Below, in pieces: positions 52,888-64,000 of a DNA stretch of 64,000 nucleotides; positions within the stretch are counted from its first letter, which is position 1, and each line of letters opens with the position of its first letter. The notes under the pieces are model-generated. The model made no database searches. It was given only the letters and a program-made list of their open reading frames with translations, and was not told the origin of the DNA. The stretch comes from Photobacterium sp. JCM 19050 (GTDB taxonomy: Bacteria > Pseudomonadota > Gammaproteobacteria > Enterobacterales > Vibrionaceae). Position numbers and translations under genes: made by a program. The DNA is taken from assembly GCA_001310455.1 (NCBI GenBank), contig BAXG01000002.1, forward strand, positions 124,001 to 188,000, read 5' to 3'.

Positions 52888-53765
52888 ATGGTGCACTGGA
52901 AGGGGTGACAGAATTTGTTGCCGTTGCAGAAACAGGCGGGTTTACGGCTGCGTCTATACAGTTGGGATCGTCGGTGGCGCATGTCAGCCGGATGGTTGCC
53001 AAGCTGGAACAACGGCTTGATATCCGGCTGTTGAACCGCACAACCCGTAAAGTGTCACTCACGGATGAAGGCGCAATTTATTACCGGCACTGCCGGGAAG
53101 TGTTAAACGGTTTGCTGGAAGCAGAGCAGGAACTGCTGAACCGGAAACAAAAGCCTTGTGGGTCAATCAAACTGACTGCCCCTGTGACGTACGGCGAACA
53201 GTATATTCTTCCGCTGCTCAATGATTTTATGCAGATGTATCCGGGCGTAGAGGCAACGGTTGAGCTCACCAACCAGCAACTGGACCTGGTTGAAGGCGGG
53301 TACGATCTGGCTATTCGCCTTGGCCCACTGGCAAGTTCAAGCCTGGTAGCCCGCAGGTTGGCAATCAGACGCCAGCATGTCTGCCTGTCGCCCGCCTACA
53401 AAAAAGGACATGGTATTCCGAAAAAGCTGGAAGACTTGCGCGATCACAACTGCCTGCTTGGCAACCACCCGTTCTGGCGTTTTCATTCAGAGGGGAAAGA
53501 GCGGAACGTGAAAGTGACCGGTACCGTCACCTATAACAGCGGGCGAGGCCTGCTTGATGCGGCACTGAAAGGTATCGGGGTAGTGCAGTTGCCGGATTAT
53601 TATGTTGATGATTATATTGCCAGCGGGGAGCTCCTGCCGGTGCTGGACGACATGGCACCGGAAGCGGAAGGTATCTGGGCGCTTTACCCTCAGCGGCGCA
53701 GCTTACCTATGCGGGTGAGGAAACTGATAGAGTTTTTGGCAGCTTCGTTGTCGGAGAAGCGCTGA
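52888..53765 (+). CDS. LysR family transcriptional regulator, probably of the formaldehyde genes (likely frame break at start)
   Basis: About 292 residues in the restored form. The helix-turn-helix region EFVAVAETGGFTAASIQLGSSVAHVSR is followed by an effector domain (YDLAIRLGPLASSSLVARRL, the CrgA/YafC-like subgroup). The open frame extends upstream to 52749, but that extension is unlike any LysR N-terminus. If one G is missing just after the ATG at 52888 (GGG read as GG), the protein starts MGALEGVTEFVAVAE, which is the family norm. Divergent from adhC-fghA; LysR regulators in that position usually control them. Confidence 0.82.
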
Positions 53766-53801
53766 ACTCGCTATAATCCGCTGCCCTGAAATGACGATTG
53801 A

Positions 53802-54508
<707 letters not shown>

Positions 54509-54635
54509 TTACTATCCTTGTTCTCTTTGTTTGTCCCAAACATTTCTAAACTAGGCGGATGACAGTTTTATGGCAAACGCAGATGACTGGGATGTGATTT
54601 ATTCGCGTAAAGGAAGATGGACAGGCAATGGAACA

Positions 54636-54660
54636 CGGGATGTACATCCGGTACATCCCG
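54636..54660. other. Perfect hairpin downstream of mltF
   Basis: Ten-base stem CGGGATGTAC/GTACATCCCG with a five-base loop, just beyond the mltF stop on the minus strand. Without a clear U run; possibly a 3' end stabiliser or Rho-assisted terminator. Confidence 0.55.
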
Positions 54661-54667
54661 CAGTGAG

Positions 54668-56284
54668 TCAGGCCTTGGTTTTGTCGGCAGGTTCAGTGGT
54701 TTCAGGCTTTGCTTTTTCATCCTTTGCCTGAGCGCCGTCAGTCTCTGCTTTTTGTTCCTCTGCTACCATGTTTTCATCGGAAGGTTCGGTACTGCCAGGT
54801 GCCGGTTTGCCTTCGCCGGCATCAGCCGTTGCAGGTTCAGCCTCGGGAGCGACGATGGTTTGCAGGCCTTCTTCAGTTTCTACCACAAACTCGCTTTTTA
54901 TCTCCGTTCTGTGTGCCTGCTCAAACCCGATGATGCTTTGGTAGTAGCGCCGGATATTTTCCACGTAGTTCAGCGCTTCATGGCCGCGTGCATAGCCGTA
55001 ACGGGTCTGGCGGTAGTACTTGCGTTGGGTAAGCAGTGGTATCCGTTTTTTGACGTCCGTCCATGAATCCGGGTCACCACCCTGGGTTTTTGTCAGGCGT
55101 CGGGCATCCATCATATGACCAAATCCCATGTTGTAGGATGCCAGGGCGAACCAGATTTTTTCATGCTCATTGACGCTGTCCGGTACGCGTTTGAGGATCT
55201 TGTGCAGATAGTCTGCACCGCCTCGGATACTCTGCTCCGGGTCAAGCCGGTTTTTCACGCCAACAGACTTCGCAGTCGGCAGGGTGAGCATCATCATGCC
55301 GCGCACACCGGTCGGGGAGATGGCCCGTGGGTTCCAGTGTGATTCCTGGTAGGAAACCGCAGCAAGCAGGCGCCAGTCAAAATCGCGGGAATATTGCTTG
55401 AACAAAGGCTCCCATTTGGGCAGCTTGGATTCAATGGCGCGCAGGAAGGCGCGGGTGTCCACGTAGTCAAAGCTGTCGACATGGCCGAAGTACTTTTCTT
55501 CCAGCGTGTCGAGCTGTCCGCTCTGTTTCATGTCACCGAAGAACTCAATCATCAACGCGTAAACACTGTCGTCCTTGCCTTTTGGCAGGAACCAGGCCAC
55601 CGGTTCGTCTTCGGTCAACTCCAGTGACAGGGCAATATCCGGGTAGATACGCTGAGCCAGGGCAATGCTGATAGAGTCGGCAATGGTGAAATCAATGTCT
55701 CCCAATGCCACTTGCTTGAGCAGTAAATCATCATCGCCGTCTTTCATCGCTTCCCAGGTCAGGGAAGGGTGCTCGGCTTTGATTTCGTTCAGTGTCTGCT
55801 CATGGCTGGAGCCGGATACCACAACCAGTGAAGCATCGTCCTTGTTTAATTCATCGATGTCGCGTGGCCGCCAATGCCCTTTTTTGTATACCACCTGCTG
55901 GCTGACATAGTAGTAGGCCGGCCCCGGGCGGAATTCAGCCAGTCTTTCAGGTGTCACCGTCAACCCGGCGGCAATGAGGTCGACATCGCCGCGCTTTAGT
56001 GCCGGGAACAACCCGGAAAGAGTAAAGATAGGCTGCATTTCAAGTTTGACGCCAAGCACGTCAGCGAAACGCTTTGCCAGTTCATAGTCGAGACCAGTCG
56101 GGCCTTCTGAACCGATATAGTAAGAAAGCTGGTTATTGAGGGTGCCAACACGCAGGATGCCGCGTTCGCGGATTTTTTCCAGCTCAGTTCTGTCGTCATA
56201 GCGCCAGTCACAGCCGGAAAGGGCTGTAACAAATACCGCAATGAGCAGGTAAGAAAGGTAGTGATGGAGCTTACTTCTTTTCAA
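54668..56284 (-). CDS. mltF: Membrane-bound lytic transglycosylase F
   Basis: Cleaves peptidoglycan glycan strands to 1,6-anhydro products. 538 residues, intact. An N-terminal signal ends in LSGC (C25), suggesting a lipoprotein. A solute-binding-type (SBP_bac_3) regulatory domain (~45-265) precedes a C-terminal lysozyme-like SLT domain (~290-420) with the catalytic glutamate in SYQESHWNP and the GVRGMMMLTLPTAKSVGV block. A long low-complexity tail rich in Glu, Ala, Pro and Lys (~470-538) follows. Divergent from purL. Confidence 0.95.
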   Translation of the reverse strand: MKRSKLHHYLSYLLIAVFVTALSGCDWRYDDRTELEKIRERGILRVGTLNNQLSYYIGSEGPTGLDYELAKRFADVLGVKLEMQPIFTLSGLFPALKRGDVDLIAAGLTVTPERLAEFRPGPAYYYVSQQVVYKKGHWRPRDIDELNKDDASLVVVSGSSHEQTLNEIKAEHPSLTWEAMKDGDDDLLLKQVALGDIDFTIADSISIALAQRIYPDIALSLELTEDEPVAWFLPKGKDDSVYALMIEFFGDMKQSGQLDTLEEKYFGHVDSFDYVDTRAFLRAIESKLPKWEPLFKQYSRDFDWRLLAAVSYQESHWNPRAISPTGVRGMMMLTLPTAKSVGVKNRLDPEQSIRGGADYLHKILKRVPDSVNEHEKIWFALASYNMGFGHMMDARRLTKTQGGDPDSWTDVKKRIPLLTQRKYYRQTRYGYARGHEALNYVENIRRYYQSIIGFEQAHRTEIKSEFVVETEEGLQTIVAPEAEPATADAGEGKPAPGSTEPSDENMVAEEQKAETDGAQAKDEKAKPETTEPADKTKA

Positions 56285-56582
56285 TCAGATGACTCTTGCA
56301 AATGCCATGAGGGATTTATACCAGAGCGGATGATTGAGGCAAAGTTGTGATTAGTAAAGCTGGGACGGCGTTTGTTTATCCGGGCGGTAAAAAACGGATG
56401 AAAAAAAATCACGCAAACGGTTGCGTTATCTGTTACGTCACACTTTGTTTTCCCCTATAATGGCGGCCGACACCCTTCGGAACCGGAAAACCGGTGACAT
56501 TGAAGTGGCTGAACGGATGGAAAAACGGGCGGCCACTCCAATGTTACCTATCACACACCGCTAAACCGAGAGACGTTGACAC

Positions 56583-59500
56583 ATGGAAATTTTGCGTGGT
56601 TCCCCCGCTTTGTCTGAGTTCCGGGTGAATAAACTGCTGGAAAGCTGCCTTGAGGCCGGTCTGCCTGTCACCGGTATTTATGCCGAGTTTATGCATTTTG
56701 CCCACCTGGAGGCTCCTCTCAGCGACGAAGAGAAGGAAAAACTCGCCCGCCTGCTCAAGTACGGCCCGACCCTGGCAGAGCACGCTCCTGAAGGTACGCT
56801 TCTGGTCGTCACCCCGCGTCCCGGTACCATTTCCCCCTGGTCATCTAAAGCCACCGATATTGCCCACAACTGTGGCCTTACCGCCATCAAGCGCCTTGAA
56901 CGCGGTACGGCTTACTATGTTGAGGCTTCCCAAGCTCTGAGTGCCGAGCAAATGGTGGTGCTTAAAGGTCTCATTCACGACCGTATGATGGAAGTTGTGT
57001 TGGATAACCTGGAAGCAGCAGGTGTGCTGTTTACCGAAGCACAACCTGCCCCTTACAGTGCAGTAGATGTGCTTAGCGGTGGCCGTAAAGCGCTGGAAGA
57101 GGCCAATGTATCACTTGCTGGCGCTGGCAGAAGATGAAATTGATTACCTGGTAGAGAGCTTTACCAAGCTCGGCAGGAACCCGAATGACATCGAACTGAT
57201 GATGTTCGCTCAGGCTAACTCTGAGCACTGCCGACACAAAATCTTCAATGCTGATTGGACGATTGACGGTGTCGATCAGCCAAAGTCACTGTTTAAGATG
57301 ATCAAGAATACTTATGAAAAGAACAGTGAATACGTTCTTTCAGCATACAAGGACAATGCTGCGGTAATGACCGGCTCCAACGTCGGCCGTTTCTTCCCGG
57401 ATGCGGATTCCCGCCAGTATACTTACCATCAGGAAGATGCCCATATCCTGATGAAGGTGGAAACCCACAACCACCCGACGGCGATTTCCCCCTGGCCGGG
57501 TGCCTCAACCGGCTCGGGCGGTGAGATCCGTGATGAAGGTGCAACCGGTATCGGTGGTAAACCCAAAGCGGGTTTGGTGGGTTTCACGGTTTCCAACCTG
57601 CGTATCCCGGGCTTTGAGCAACCTTGGGAAACAGATTTCGGCAAGCCGGGACGCATTGTCAGCGCCCTGGAGATCATGACCGAAGGCCCGCTTGGTGGCG
57701 CCGCTTTCAACAACGAGTTTGGCCGTCCGAACCTGCTCGGTTACTTTCGTACCTATGAAGAAAAAGTTGCTTCCCACAACGGTGAGGAAGTACGTGGTTA
57801 CCATAAGCCAATTATGATTGCCGGCGGTATGGGTAACATCCGCGATGAGCACGTTCAGAAGAAAGAAATCCCGGTAGGTGCCAGCCTGATTGTGCTGGGT
57901 GGCCCGGCGATGAATATCGGATTGGGTGGCGGCGCGGCTTCTTCCATGGCATCCGGCCAGTCTGCTGAAGATCTGGATTTTGCTTCTGTGCAGCGTGAGA
58001 ACCCAGAAATGGAACGCCGTTGTCAGGAAGTGATCGACCGTTGCTGGCAGCTTGGCGATGCTAACCCGATCGCCTTTATTCACGATGTTGGTGCCGGCGG
58101 TATTTCCAATGCCTTGCCAGAGCTGGTGGATGACGGTGAGCGTGGTGGCCTGTTCCAACTGCGTGACGTACCAAATGATGAGCCGGGAATGAGCCCGCTT
58201 GAGATTTGGTGTAACGAATCCCAGGAGCGCTACGTCCTGGCGGTAGCACCAGAAAACATGGATGTGTTTGATGCCATCTGTAAGCGAGAGCGTGCGCCTT
58301 ATGCCGTTGTAGGTGTGGCAACCGAAGAGCGTCAGTTGACGCTGGAAGACAGCCACTTCGACAACACGCCAATTGATATGCCAATGGATATTCTGCTCGG
58401 TAAGCCGCCCAAAATGCATCGTGACGTGGTTTCCGTCAAGGCTGAAGGCAAGGAGCTGGTACGTGACGGCATCAACCTGGAAGAGGCAACCCGCCGTGTG
58501 CTGCGCCTTCCGGCGGTTGCAGAGAAAACCTTCCTTATCACCATTGGCGACCGCACCGTTACAGGCCTTGTTGCCCGCGACCAGATGGTCGGCCCTTGGC
58601 AGGTACCGGTTGCAAACTGTGCGGTCACGGCGGCGAGCTATGACACCTATCACGGTGAAGCGATGTCGATGGGTGAACGTACGCCGACTGCCCTGCTGGA
58701 CTTCGCTGCTTCGGCCCGTATGGCGGTGGGCGAGTCCCTGACCAATATCGCGTGTGCAGATATCGGCGACCTCAACCGTATTAAATTGTCTGCCAACTGG
58801 ATGTCTGCAGCCGGTCACCCGGGTGAAGATGCTGGCCTGTATGAAGCAGTGAAAGCGGTGGGTGAGGAACTGTGTCCGGCACTTGGCCTAACCATTCCTG
58901 TGGGCAAAGATTCTATGTCGATGAAAACCAAGTGGGAGCAGGATGGTGAAAACCGCGAGGTTACTGCACCGCTGTCACTTATCATCACCGCATTTGCCCG
59001 AGTGGAAGATGTCCGCAACACCGTAACGCCTCAGTTACGCACCGATAAGGGTGACACCGCTCTGGTGCTGGTGGATCTGGGTCAGGGCCAAAACCGGTTG
59101 GGTGCTACGGCACTGGCTCAGGTTTACAAACAACTCGGTGACAAACCGGCTGATGTAGATAACGCCGAGCTTCTGAAAGGCTTCTTCAATGCGATGCAGG
59201 CGCTGCTTCGTGATGGCAAACTGCTGGCCTACCATGACCGTGCAGATGGCGGTCTCTACGTTACCCTGGCGGAAATGGCATTTGCCGGCCATGCCGGTGT
59301 GGACGTTGATATTGAATCCCTCTCGGCTGACGACGCGCTGGCAGCACTGTTTAACGAAGAGCTTGGCGCAGTGATCCAGGTGAAAGCGGATGACGTCGAC
59401 AATGTGGTAGAAACGCTGGAGGGCTTTGGCCTTGGCGATTGCAGCCATGTTCTTGGTGCGGTGACGGAAGAAGATGCCGTTCGTGTCTGGCAGGGTGATG

Positions 59501-60477
59501 CGCTGGTTCTGGATCAGAACCGTACTGAACTGCGCACAATCTGGGCAGAAACCACGTTTCAGATGCAGGCTCGCCGTGACAACCCGGAATGCGCCAAGCA
59601 AGAATTTGAAGCGAAGAAAGATGCCGAAGATCCGGGCCTGAATGTCAACCTGACATTTGCGCTTGAGGACGATGTCGCTGCGCCGTTTATTGCCAAGGGC
59701 TCCAAACCGAAAGTCGCGGTATTGCGTGAGCAGGGTGTGAACTCCCATGTGGAAATGGCTGCCGCCTTCGACCGCGCTGGTTTTGAGGCGGTTGACGTTC
59801 ACATGAGCGACATTCTGTCCGGTAATGTCACCCTGGATACCTTCAGTGGTCTGGCAGCGTGCGGCGGCTTCTCATACGGGGATGTTCTGGGTGCCGGTGA
59901 GGGCTGGGCAAAGTCAGTCCTTTTCAACAACCAGGCCCGTGACCAGTTCGCACATTTCTTCCATCGCCTCGATACCTTTGCGCTGGGCGTGTGTAACGGT
60001 TGCCAGATGATGTCCAACTTGCGTGAACTTATCCCGGGTGCTGACCTGTGGCCACGTTTTGTGCGCAACGAATCTGAGCGTTTTGAAGCACGCTTCAGCC
60101 TGGTGGAAGTGCAAAAGAGTGATTCGGTGTTCTTTAACGGTATGGCCGGTTCACGTATGCCGATTGCCGTTTCCCACGGTGAAGGCCGTGTTGAGGTTCG
60201 TGGTGCTGACCACCTGTCAGACCTTGAACATTCAGGCACAGTGGCGCTGCGTTATGTCAGCAACCGTGGCGGGGTAACGGAAACCTATCCGGCTAACCCT
60301 AACGGCTCACCAAATGGGATTACCGGCCTGACGACCACAGACGGACGTGTCACCATAATGATGCCTCACCCTGAGCGTGTGTTCCGTGCCGTTGCCAACT
60401 CCTGGCACCCGGATGACTGGGATGAGAACAGTCCATGGATGCGTATGTTCCGGAATGCCCGTGTGAACCTGGGCTAA
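56583..60477 (+). CDS. purL: Phosphoribosylformylglycinamidine synthase PurL (one frame break)
   Basis: Large single-chain FGAM synthase of purine synthesis, ~1298 residues after repair. N-terminal domain [19 protein letters not shown]; linker [18 protein letters not shown]-binding core [32 protein letters not shown]-terminal glutaminase with the nucleophile in [11 protein letters not shown] and SHGEGRVEV. Near 57120 two bases must be added (GGCC read as GC), restoring [16 protein letters not shown]. The pieces otherwise look like a short and a long gene. mltF is divergent, as in E. coli. Confidence 0.94.
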
Positions 60478-60500
60478 TATCCGGTTCAGCCAAGACCTGA

Positions 60501-60525
60501 AACCGCTGCCCCGGCAGCGGTTTTT
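60501..60525 (+). terminator. Terminator after purL
   Basis: Ten-base stem AACCGCTGCC/GGCAGCGGTT followed by TTTTT. Confidence 0.85.
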
Positions 60526-60574
60526 GTTCTCATATCTACTCAGCTAACTGGCGATTGTCTGGGCAGTTCATTAG

Positions 60575-60946
<372 letters not shown>

Positions 60947-60966
60947 ACCGGGTTTACCGGGAATGG

Positions 60967-60994
60967 AAAGGAGAGCCCAGGCTCTCCTTTTTTG
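60967..60994 (+). terminator. Terminator after glnB
   Basis: Ten-base perfect stem AAAGGAGAGC/GCTCTCCTTT with a CCAG loop and TTT tail. Confidence 0.9.
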
Positions 60995-61015
60995 ATTATC
61001 GAGAAAGATTCAGCG

Positions 61016-61504
61016 TTATTGGTGTGATGTTTTTTTCCGGCTGAGATCAATAGCCCGACCAGCCAGTGAAGGAACCGGATGGGCTGCGTGGTTGGAGGCA
61101 ACCTCGGCAACAAACGTTGCTATTTGTGGGCGGAAAGGCGCGGACCGGTGGGATTCCATGTCTATGTGCATCAGCAGCGTTTCCATGGCGGCCAGTTCAT
61201 CACCGCTTTCCGTGTTATACATTGTGAAGAAAATCCGCAGTTTTTTCTCATCATGCTCAAGCAACTGTGCTGTCACGTTAATCGGATCGTTTTCTGAAGC
61301 TTCCTGTAAGTAATGCACCATGCTTTGCAGGGTGAAGATTGAACACTTTTGGGTGCTTCTGTAAGCCTCATCCATGCCCAGTTGAAGAATAAAATTATCA
61401 ATTCCCAAACTGAACACGGAAACATAGCACGCATCATTCATGTGGCCGTTATAGTCAATCCACTCTTGTCTTACATTTCCTTTGAAAACAACGTTTAAAT
61501 CCAT
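61016..61504 (-). CDS. Hot-dog fold thioesterase, probably betainyl-CoA thioesterase of carnitine degradation
   Basis: 162-residue single hot-dog (4HBT-type) protein with the typical DYNGHMNDACYV motif carrying the catalytic Asp, and hydrophobic helix QSMVHYLQEAS. In Pseudomonas the carnitine locus encodes such a protein (CdhB), which releases betaine from betainyl-CoA made by the BKACE enzyme. Here it diverges from the CdhR-like regulator and sits beside cdhC and cdhA homologues, supporting that role. Intact. The specific substrate is inferred from context. Confidence 0.75.
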   Translation of the reverse strand: MDLNVVFKGNVRQEWIDYNGHMNDACYVSVFSLGIDNFILQLGMDEAYRSTQKCSIFTLQSMVHYLQEASENDPINVTAQLLEHDEKKLRIFFTMYNTESGDELAAMETLLMHIDMESHRSAPFRPQIATFVAEVASNHAAHPVPSLAGRAIDLSRKKTSHQ

Positions 61505-61618
61505 TTTTTATTCCTAAGCTAATATTTGGAGTGGCTGGTTTCATATTTTCCTGACAGGGAAATGCTATTAGGATTGGTGGTTAGATTTTGTGTTTAGCCG
61601 AATATTTAATGACAAATG

Positions 61619-61635
61619 TCGAACATCCGGTTCGA
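61619..61635. promoter_or_regulatory. Dyad in the thioesterase/cdhR divergent region
   Basis: TCGAAC and GTTCGA separated by ATCCG, 33 bases before the regulator start. Possible autoregulatory or repressor site; no protein can be assigned from sequence. Confidence 0.4.
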
Positions 61636-61668
61636 TACTCTCGTTGTTTGAGACAGGCAGGAAAAAGG

Positions 61669-62624
61669 ATGTTTGACCCCCGCATAAGCGATGAACCCCA
61701 GAAAATCAGTTTTCTCCTCATTCCGGGATTTTCCCTGTTTGGCCTGACCGCCATGCTGGATCCTTTGCGCCACGCTAACCGTGCCAGTGGTAAAGAGTTG
61801 TACAGGTGGGAGCTGATTTCGGAGCACGGGGGGCTGGTCACCAGCAGTGATGCCATAGAGATCATGAGCCATTCCAGTATCCGGGAGGCCGCGCGTTGCG
61901 AGTCGCTGATTGTTGTGTCCGGAGAGAACCCTCAGGGGAGTATCAGCCAGACGATTCTAGGATTTATCCGTCAGCAGGCCAGCCACGGTGCGGACATTGG
62001 CAGCCAGGATACCGGTGCCTACATAACTGCTGCTGCCGGTATCCTCAACGGCTACCGCTCTACCATCCATTGGGAAAACTTGCAGAGCACCGCAGAAACC
62101 TTCCTGAATGTGGATTTTGTGCAGGAACTGCTGGTGGTGGATCGCAAAAGGTTTTCCTGCCGGGTGCGCTCTCTGGCCTGGATATGATGCTTTACCTGAT
62201 TTCAGCCCAGCATGGCAGCGATCTAGCTACAACGGTGGCTGACGAGCTGGTTTACACGCAGGTTCGCAAACACAATGACCCTCAGAGAAGGTCGTTGCAA
62301 AAGCGGCTGGATACACGCAACCCAAACCTTATTGAAGCGGTTCAGCTCATGGAGCACAACATTGAAGAGCCGCTGTCTATTCCGGAGCTGTCTGAGCACC
62401 TGGGCATCTCTGACAGGGAGCTGGAGAGGTTGTTCAAACACTACCTGCAAACAACGCCCAGTGCCTACTACCGTAATTTGCGGCTTGAGCAAGCACGATG
62501 GATGTTGCAGCAAACTTCAGACAGTGTGACCAGTATCGCGGTGGCCTGTGGCTTTGCATCACTTTCACATTTTACCCGTAGTTATCACCGACACTTTGGC
62601 AAAAAACCCAGCGAGGAACGCTGA
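61669..62624 (+). CDS. cdhR: GlxA/CdhR-type AraC family regulator (one frame break)
   Basis: About 318 residues after repair. An N-terminal DJ-1/PfpI-like amidotransferase fold (FLLIPGFSLFGLTAMLDPLRHANRASG) is followed by a C-terminal double AraC helix-turn-helix (LSIPELSEHLGISDRELERLFKHYL and VTSIAVACGFASLSHFTRSY). CdhR and GbdR of Pseudomonas have this architecture and control carnitine and betaine breakdown. A G is missing near 62164 (GGGG read as GGG), restoring SCRGALSGLDMMLYLI. The frame opens earlier, but the ATG at 61669 gives the family start. Carnitine response is inferred from the neighbours. Confidence 0.85.
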
Positions 62625-62930
62625 CGGAAAATTTGTCGGAGTGCCTCCTTTTGTTGACCGCGACCTGAGTATCCGAAAGTAAACATTTTGAGATGCTTTG
62701 ATTGTATTGGATGCGTTTAACCCTGATATCTGCCATTTTGGGTACTTCCGGGGCGTTTTAAGCCCCTGTTGAAATGCCTGTCCCTCATTTATTCGTTCGT
62801 TTTTTGTCAATCATTCGTCGGTAAATATCAATATGCGGCGTGTTATCTGAGTAATTTTAATATTGACCTCAAATAAATGACTTATTTGATGAAAAGTGAC
62901 CCATCAATAACAGTGAGAGACAGAGCCACT
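62625..62930. promoter_or_regulatory. Gap between cdhR and the carnitine catabolic genes
   Basis: About 300 bases without a gene. It contains a small hairpin GGGGC..GCCCC (~62750-62766) that could end the cdhR transcript, then an AT-rich run (TAATTTTAATATTGACC) that probably carries the promoter of the downstream operon. No operator could be assigned with confidence. Confidence 0.4.
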
Positions 62931-63821
62931 ATGAACCGGGATGTAATCATTACGTGTGCTGTAACGGGGGCAGGGGATACTGCCGGCCGTAATCCGAATG
63001 TGCCAATAACACCAAGGGAAATCGCTGACTCGGCGATTGAAGCGTGGAACAGCGGCGCAGCTATTGCTCATATTCATGTCCGGGATCCGGAGACCAAACA
63101 AGCTTCACGGCGCGTAGAGTTGTACGCAGAAGTTTGTGAGATCCTGCGCGCTTCAAGTTGCGATGTGATCATCAATCTTACTGCGGGAATGGGTGGCGAC
63201 TTGTATATCGGGCCGGATGAGAAGCCAACGCAGTTTTGTGATGGAACCGATCTTATTGGCGCGACTGAACGGCTTGTCCATATTGAAGCGCTAAAGCCGG
63301 AGATCTGCACCTTGGATTGCGGATCCCTGAACTTTGGCAACAACAACCTGGTTTACGTCTCTACACCGGACATGTTGAGAGTTGGCGCGGCCCGGATTAA
63401 AGAACTTGGCGTCACTGCTGAGCTTGAGATCTTTGATACCGGTAACCTCTGGTTTGCGCTGCAAATGAAAAAAGAAGGATTGTTGCAGCACAACGCGATG
63501 TTCCAACTGTGCCAGGGAATCCCGTGGGGTGCTCCTCCTGAAGTGGGAATTCTCAAAGGAATGGTTGATATGTTGCCGGAAGATACCAACTGGACTGCAT
63601 TTGCGCTGGGCCGGGACCAACTGCCTTGGGCTGCGCAGTCTGCACTTCTTGGCGGCCATGTCCGGGTCGGTCTGGAAGACAACCTGTATTTGGGTAAAGG
63701 GGTGATGGCAACCAACGGTCAGTTGGTTGAACGCGCAGTAAATATCATCGAGAACATGGGTGGCAATGTGCTTAATCCTGCTGAAGCTCGGGAAAAACTC
63801 CGCTTGCGCGGCACACAGTGA
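62931..63821 (+). CDS. cdhC: BKACE family enzyme, probably 3-dehydrocarnitine cleavage (CdhC)
   Basis: Zinc-dependent beta-keto acid cleavage enzyme (DUF849). 296 residues from the ATG at 62931 ([17 protein letters not shown]). The metal-ligand motif [10 protein letters not shown] and later block [11 protein letters not shown] are visible. In the carnitine pathway, CdhC condenses 3-dehydrocarnitine with acetyl-CoA, giving betainyl-CoA and acetoacetate. The frame runs 18 codons further upstream but without family similarity. Directly followed by a carnitine dehydrogenase gene, which makes 3-dehydrocarnitine, so the assignment is well supported. Confidence 0.88.
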   Translation: MNRDVIITCAVTGAGDTAGRNPNVPITPREIADSAIEAWNSGAAIAHIHVRDPETKQASRRVELYAEVCEILRASSCDVIINLTAGMGGDLYIGPDEKPTQFCDGTDLIGATERLVHIEALKPEICTLDCGSLNFGNNNLVYVSTPDMLRVGAARIKELGVTAELEIFDTGNLWFALQMKKEGLLQHNAMFQLCQGIPWGAPPEVGILKGMVDMLPEDTNWTAFALGRDQLPWAAQSALLGGHVRVGLEDNLYLGKGVMATNGQLVERAVNIIENMGGNVLNPAEAREKLRLRGTQ

Positions 63822-63832
63822 GGAGCTGGGCA

Positions 63833-64000
63833 ATGAGCAAACCTAATCCAAATCAGGTGACAAAAGTCGGTGCGATTGGTACCGGTGTAATTGGCGGAGC
63901 CTGGGTGCTGCATTTCTTACGCATGGGTAAAGATGTTGTCGCATATGACCCGGGCCCGGGTTCCAAAGACCGGTTACTGGCCATGGTGGATAATATCTGG
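63833..64000 (+). CDS. cdhA: L-carnitine dehydrogenase, N-terminal part (cut by window edge)
   Basis: The first 56 residues only. The NAD-binding Rossmann start VGAIGTGVIGGAWVLHFLRMGKDVVAYDPG has the GxGxxG fingerprint of the 3-hydroxyacyl-CoA dehydrogenase-like family, which includes L-carnitine dehydrogenase. AGGAG precedes the ATG, 11 bases after cdhC. Substrate is inferred from the adjacent BKACE, thioesterase and CdhR-like genes; another 3-hydroxyacid is possible. Confidence 0.75.
   Translation, partial: MSKPNPNQVTKVGAIGTGVIGGAWVLHFLRMGKDVVAYDPGPGSKDRLLAMVDNIW

Noticed and set aside
57505..58818. 437-codon minus-strand open frame inside purL
   Set aside because: Shadow of purL codons; no family resemblance or start signal.

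Overview
The window looks like part of the larger chromosome of a marine Vibrionaceae-type gammaproteobacterium. Three things point there: the gene order from iscR through pepB, ndk, rlmN, pilW, rodZ, ispG, hisS, yfgM, bamB, der and xseA to guaBA; tandem secreted serine proteases with GlyGly-CTERM-like tails; and roughly even base composition. A Grimontia- or Enterovibrio-like host would fit, but genus is inference. I saw no rRNA, tRNA, CRISPR array, prophage or IS transposase gene.

Layout. 1-7.4 kb: phosphate and polyphosphate genes (ppk1 5' end, gcvR, pstC-pstA-pstB-phoU, ppk2), with no pstS. 7.4-10 kb: cutC and the divergent ahpC/oxyR peroxide pair. 10-13.7 kb: glyoxylate shunt aceB-aceA behind a long AT-rich leader. 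13.8-17.3 kb: acpH, a CBS-pair protein and two tandem S1 proteases. 17.3-23 kb: queA-tgt-yajC-secD-secF, then a heptamer tandem repeat. 23-32 kb: suhB, trmJ, the complete isc operon with a consensus IscR box, then pepB. 32-42 kb: ndk, a MITE-like repeat, rlmN, pilW-rodZ-ispG-hisS-yfgM-bamB-der. 41.8-42.3 kb: a gene-free stretch packed with GATC sites, at the place where vibrios carry the chromosome-2 replication trigger crtS. 42-47 kb: yfgJ-like gene, xseA, guaB, guaA. 47-54 kb: an AbgT transporter, a SLAC1/TehA-like membrane protein, the glutathione-dependent formaldehyde pathway (adhC-fghA) with a divergent LysR regulator, and tadA. 54-61 kb: a small basic ORF, mltF, purL, glnB. 61-64 kb: the start of a carnitine degradation locus (thioesterase, CdhR-like regulator, BKACE enzyme, carnitine dehydrogenase 5' end).

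Functional themes are Pi uptake with polyP metabolism, peroxide and formaldehyde detoxification, acetate and carnitine use, Fe-S assembly feeding Fe-S enzymes encoded nearby (RlmN, IspG), and envelope biogenesis.

Sequence quality matters here. About two dozen otherwise well-conserved genes, many of them essential, have broken reading frames. Wherever I could reconstruct the break, adding a base to a short run of identical bases restores the family sequence. I never needed to remove a base. I read this as systematic base under-calling, not pseudogenisation, and I annotate each gene over its full restored span. Most non-coding signals (hairpins, operators) are visual calls.
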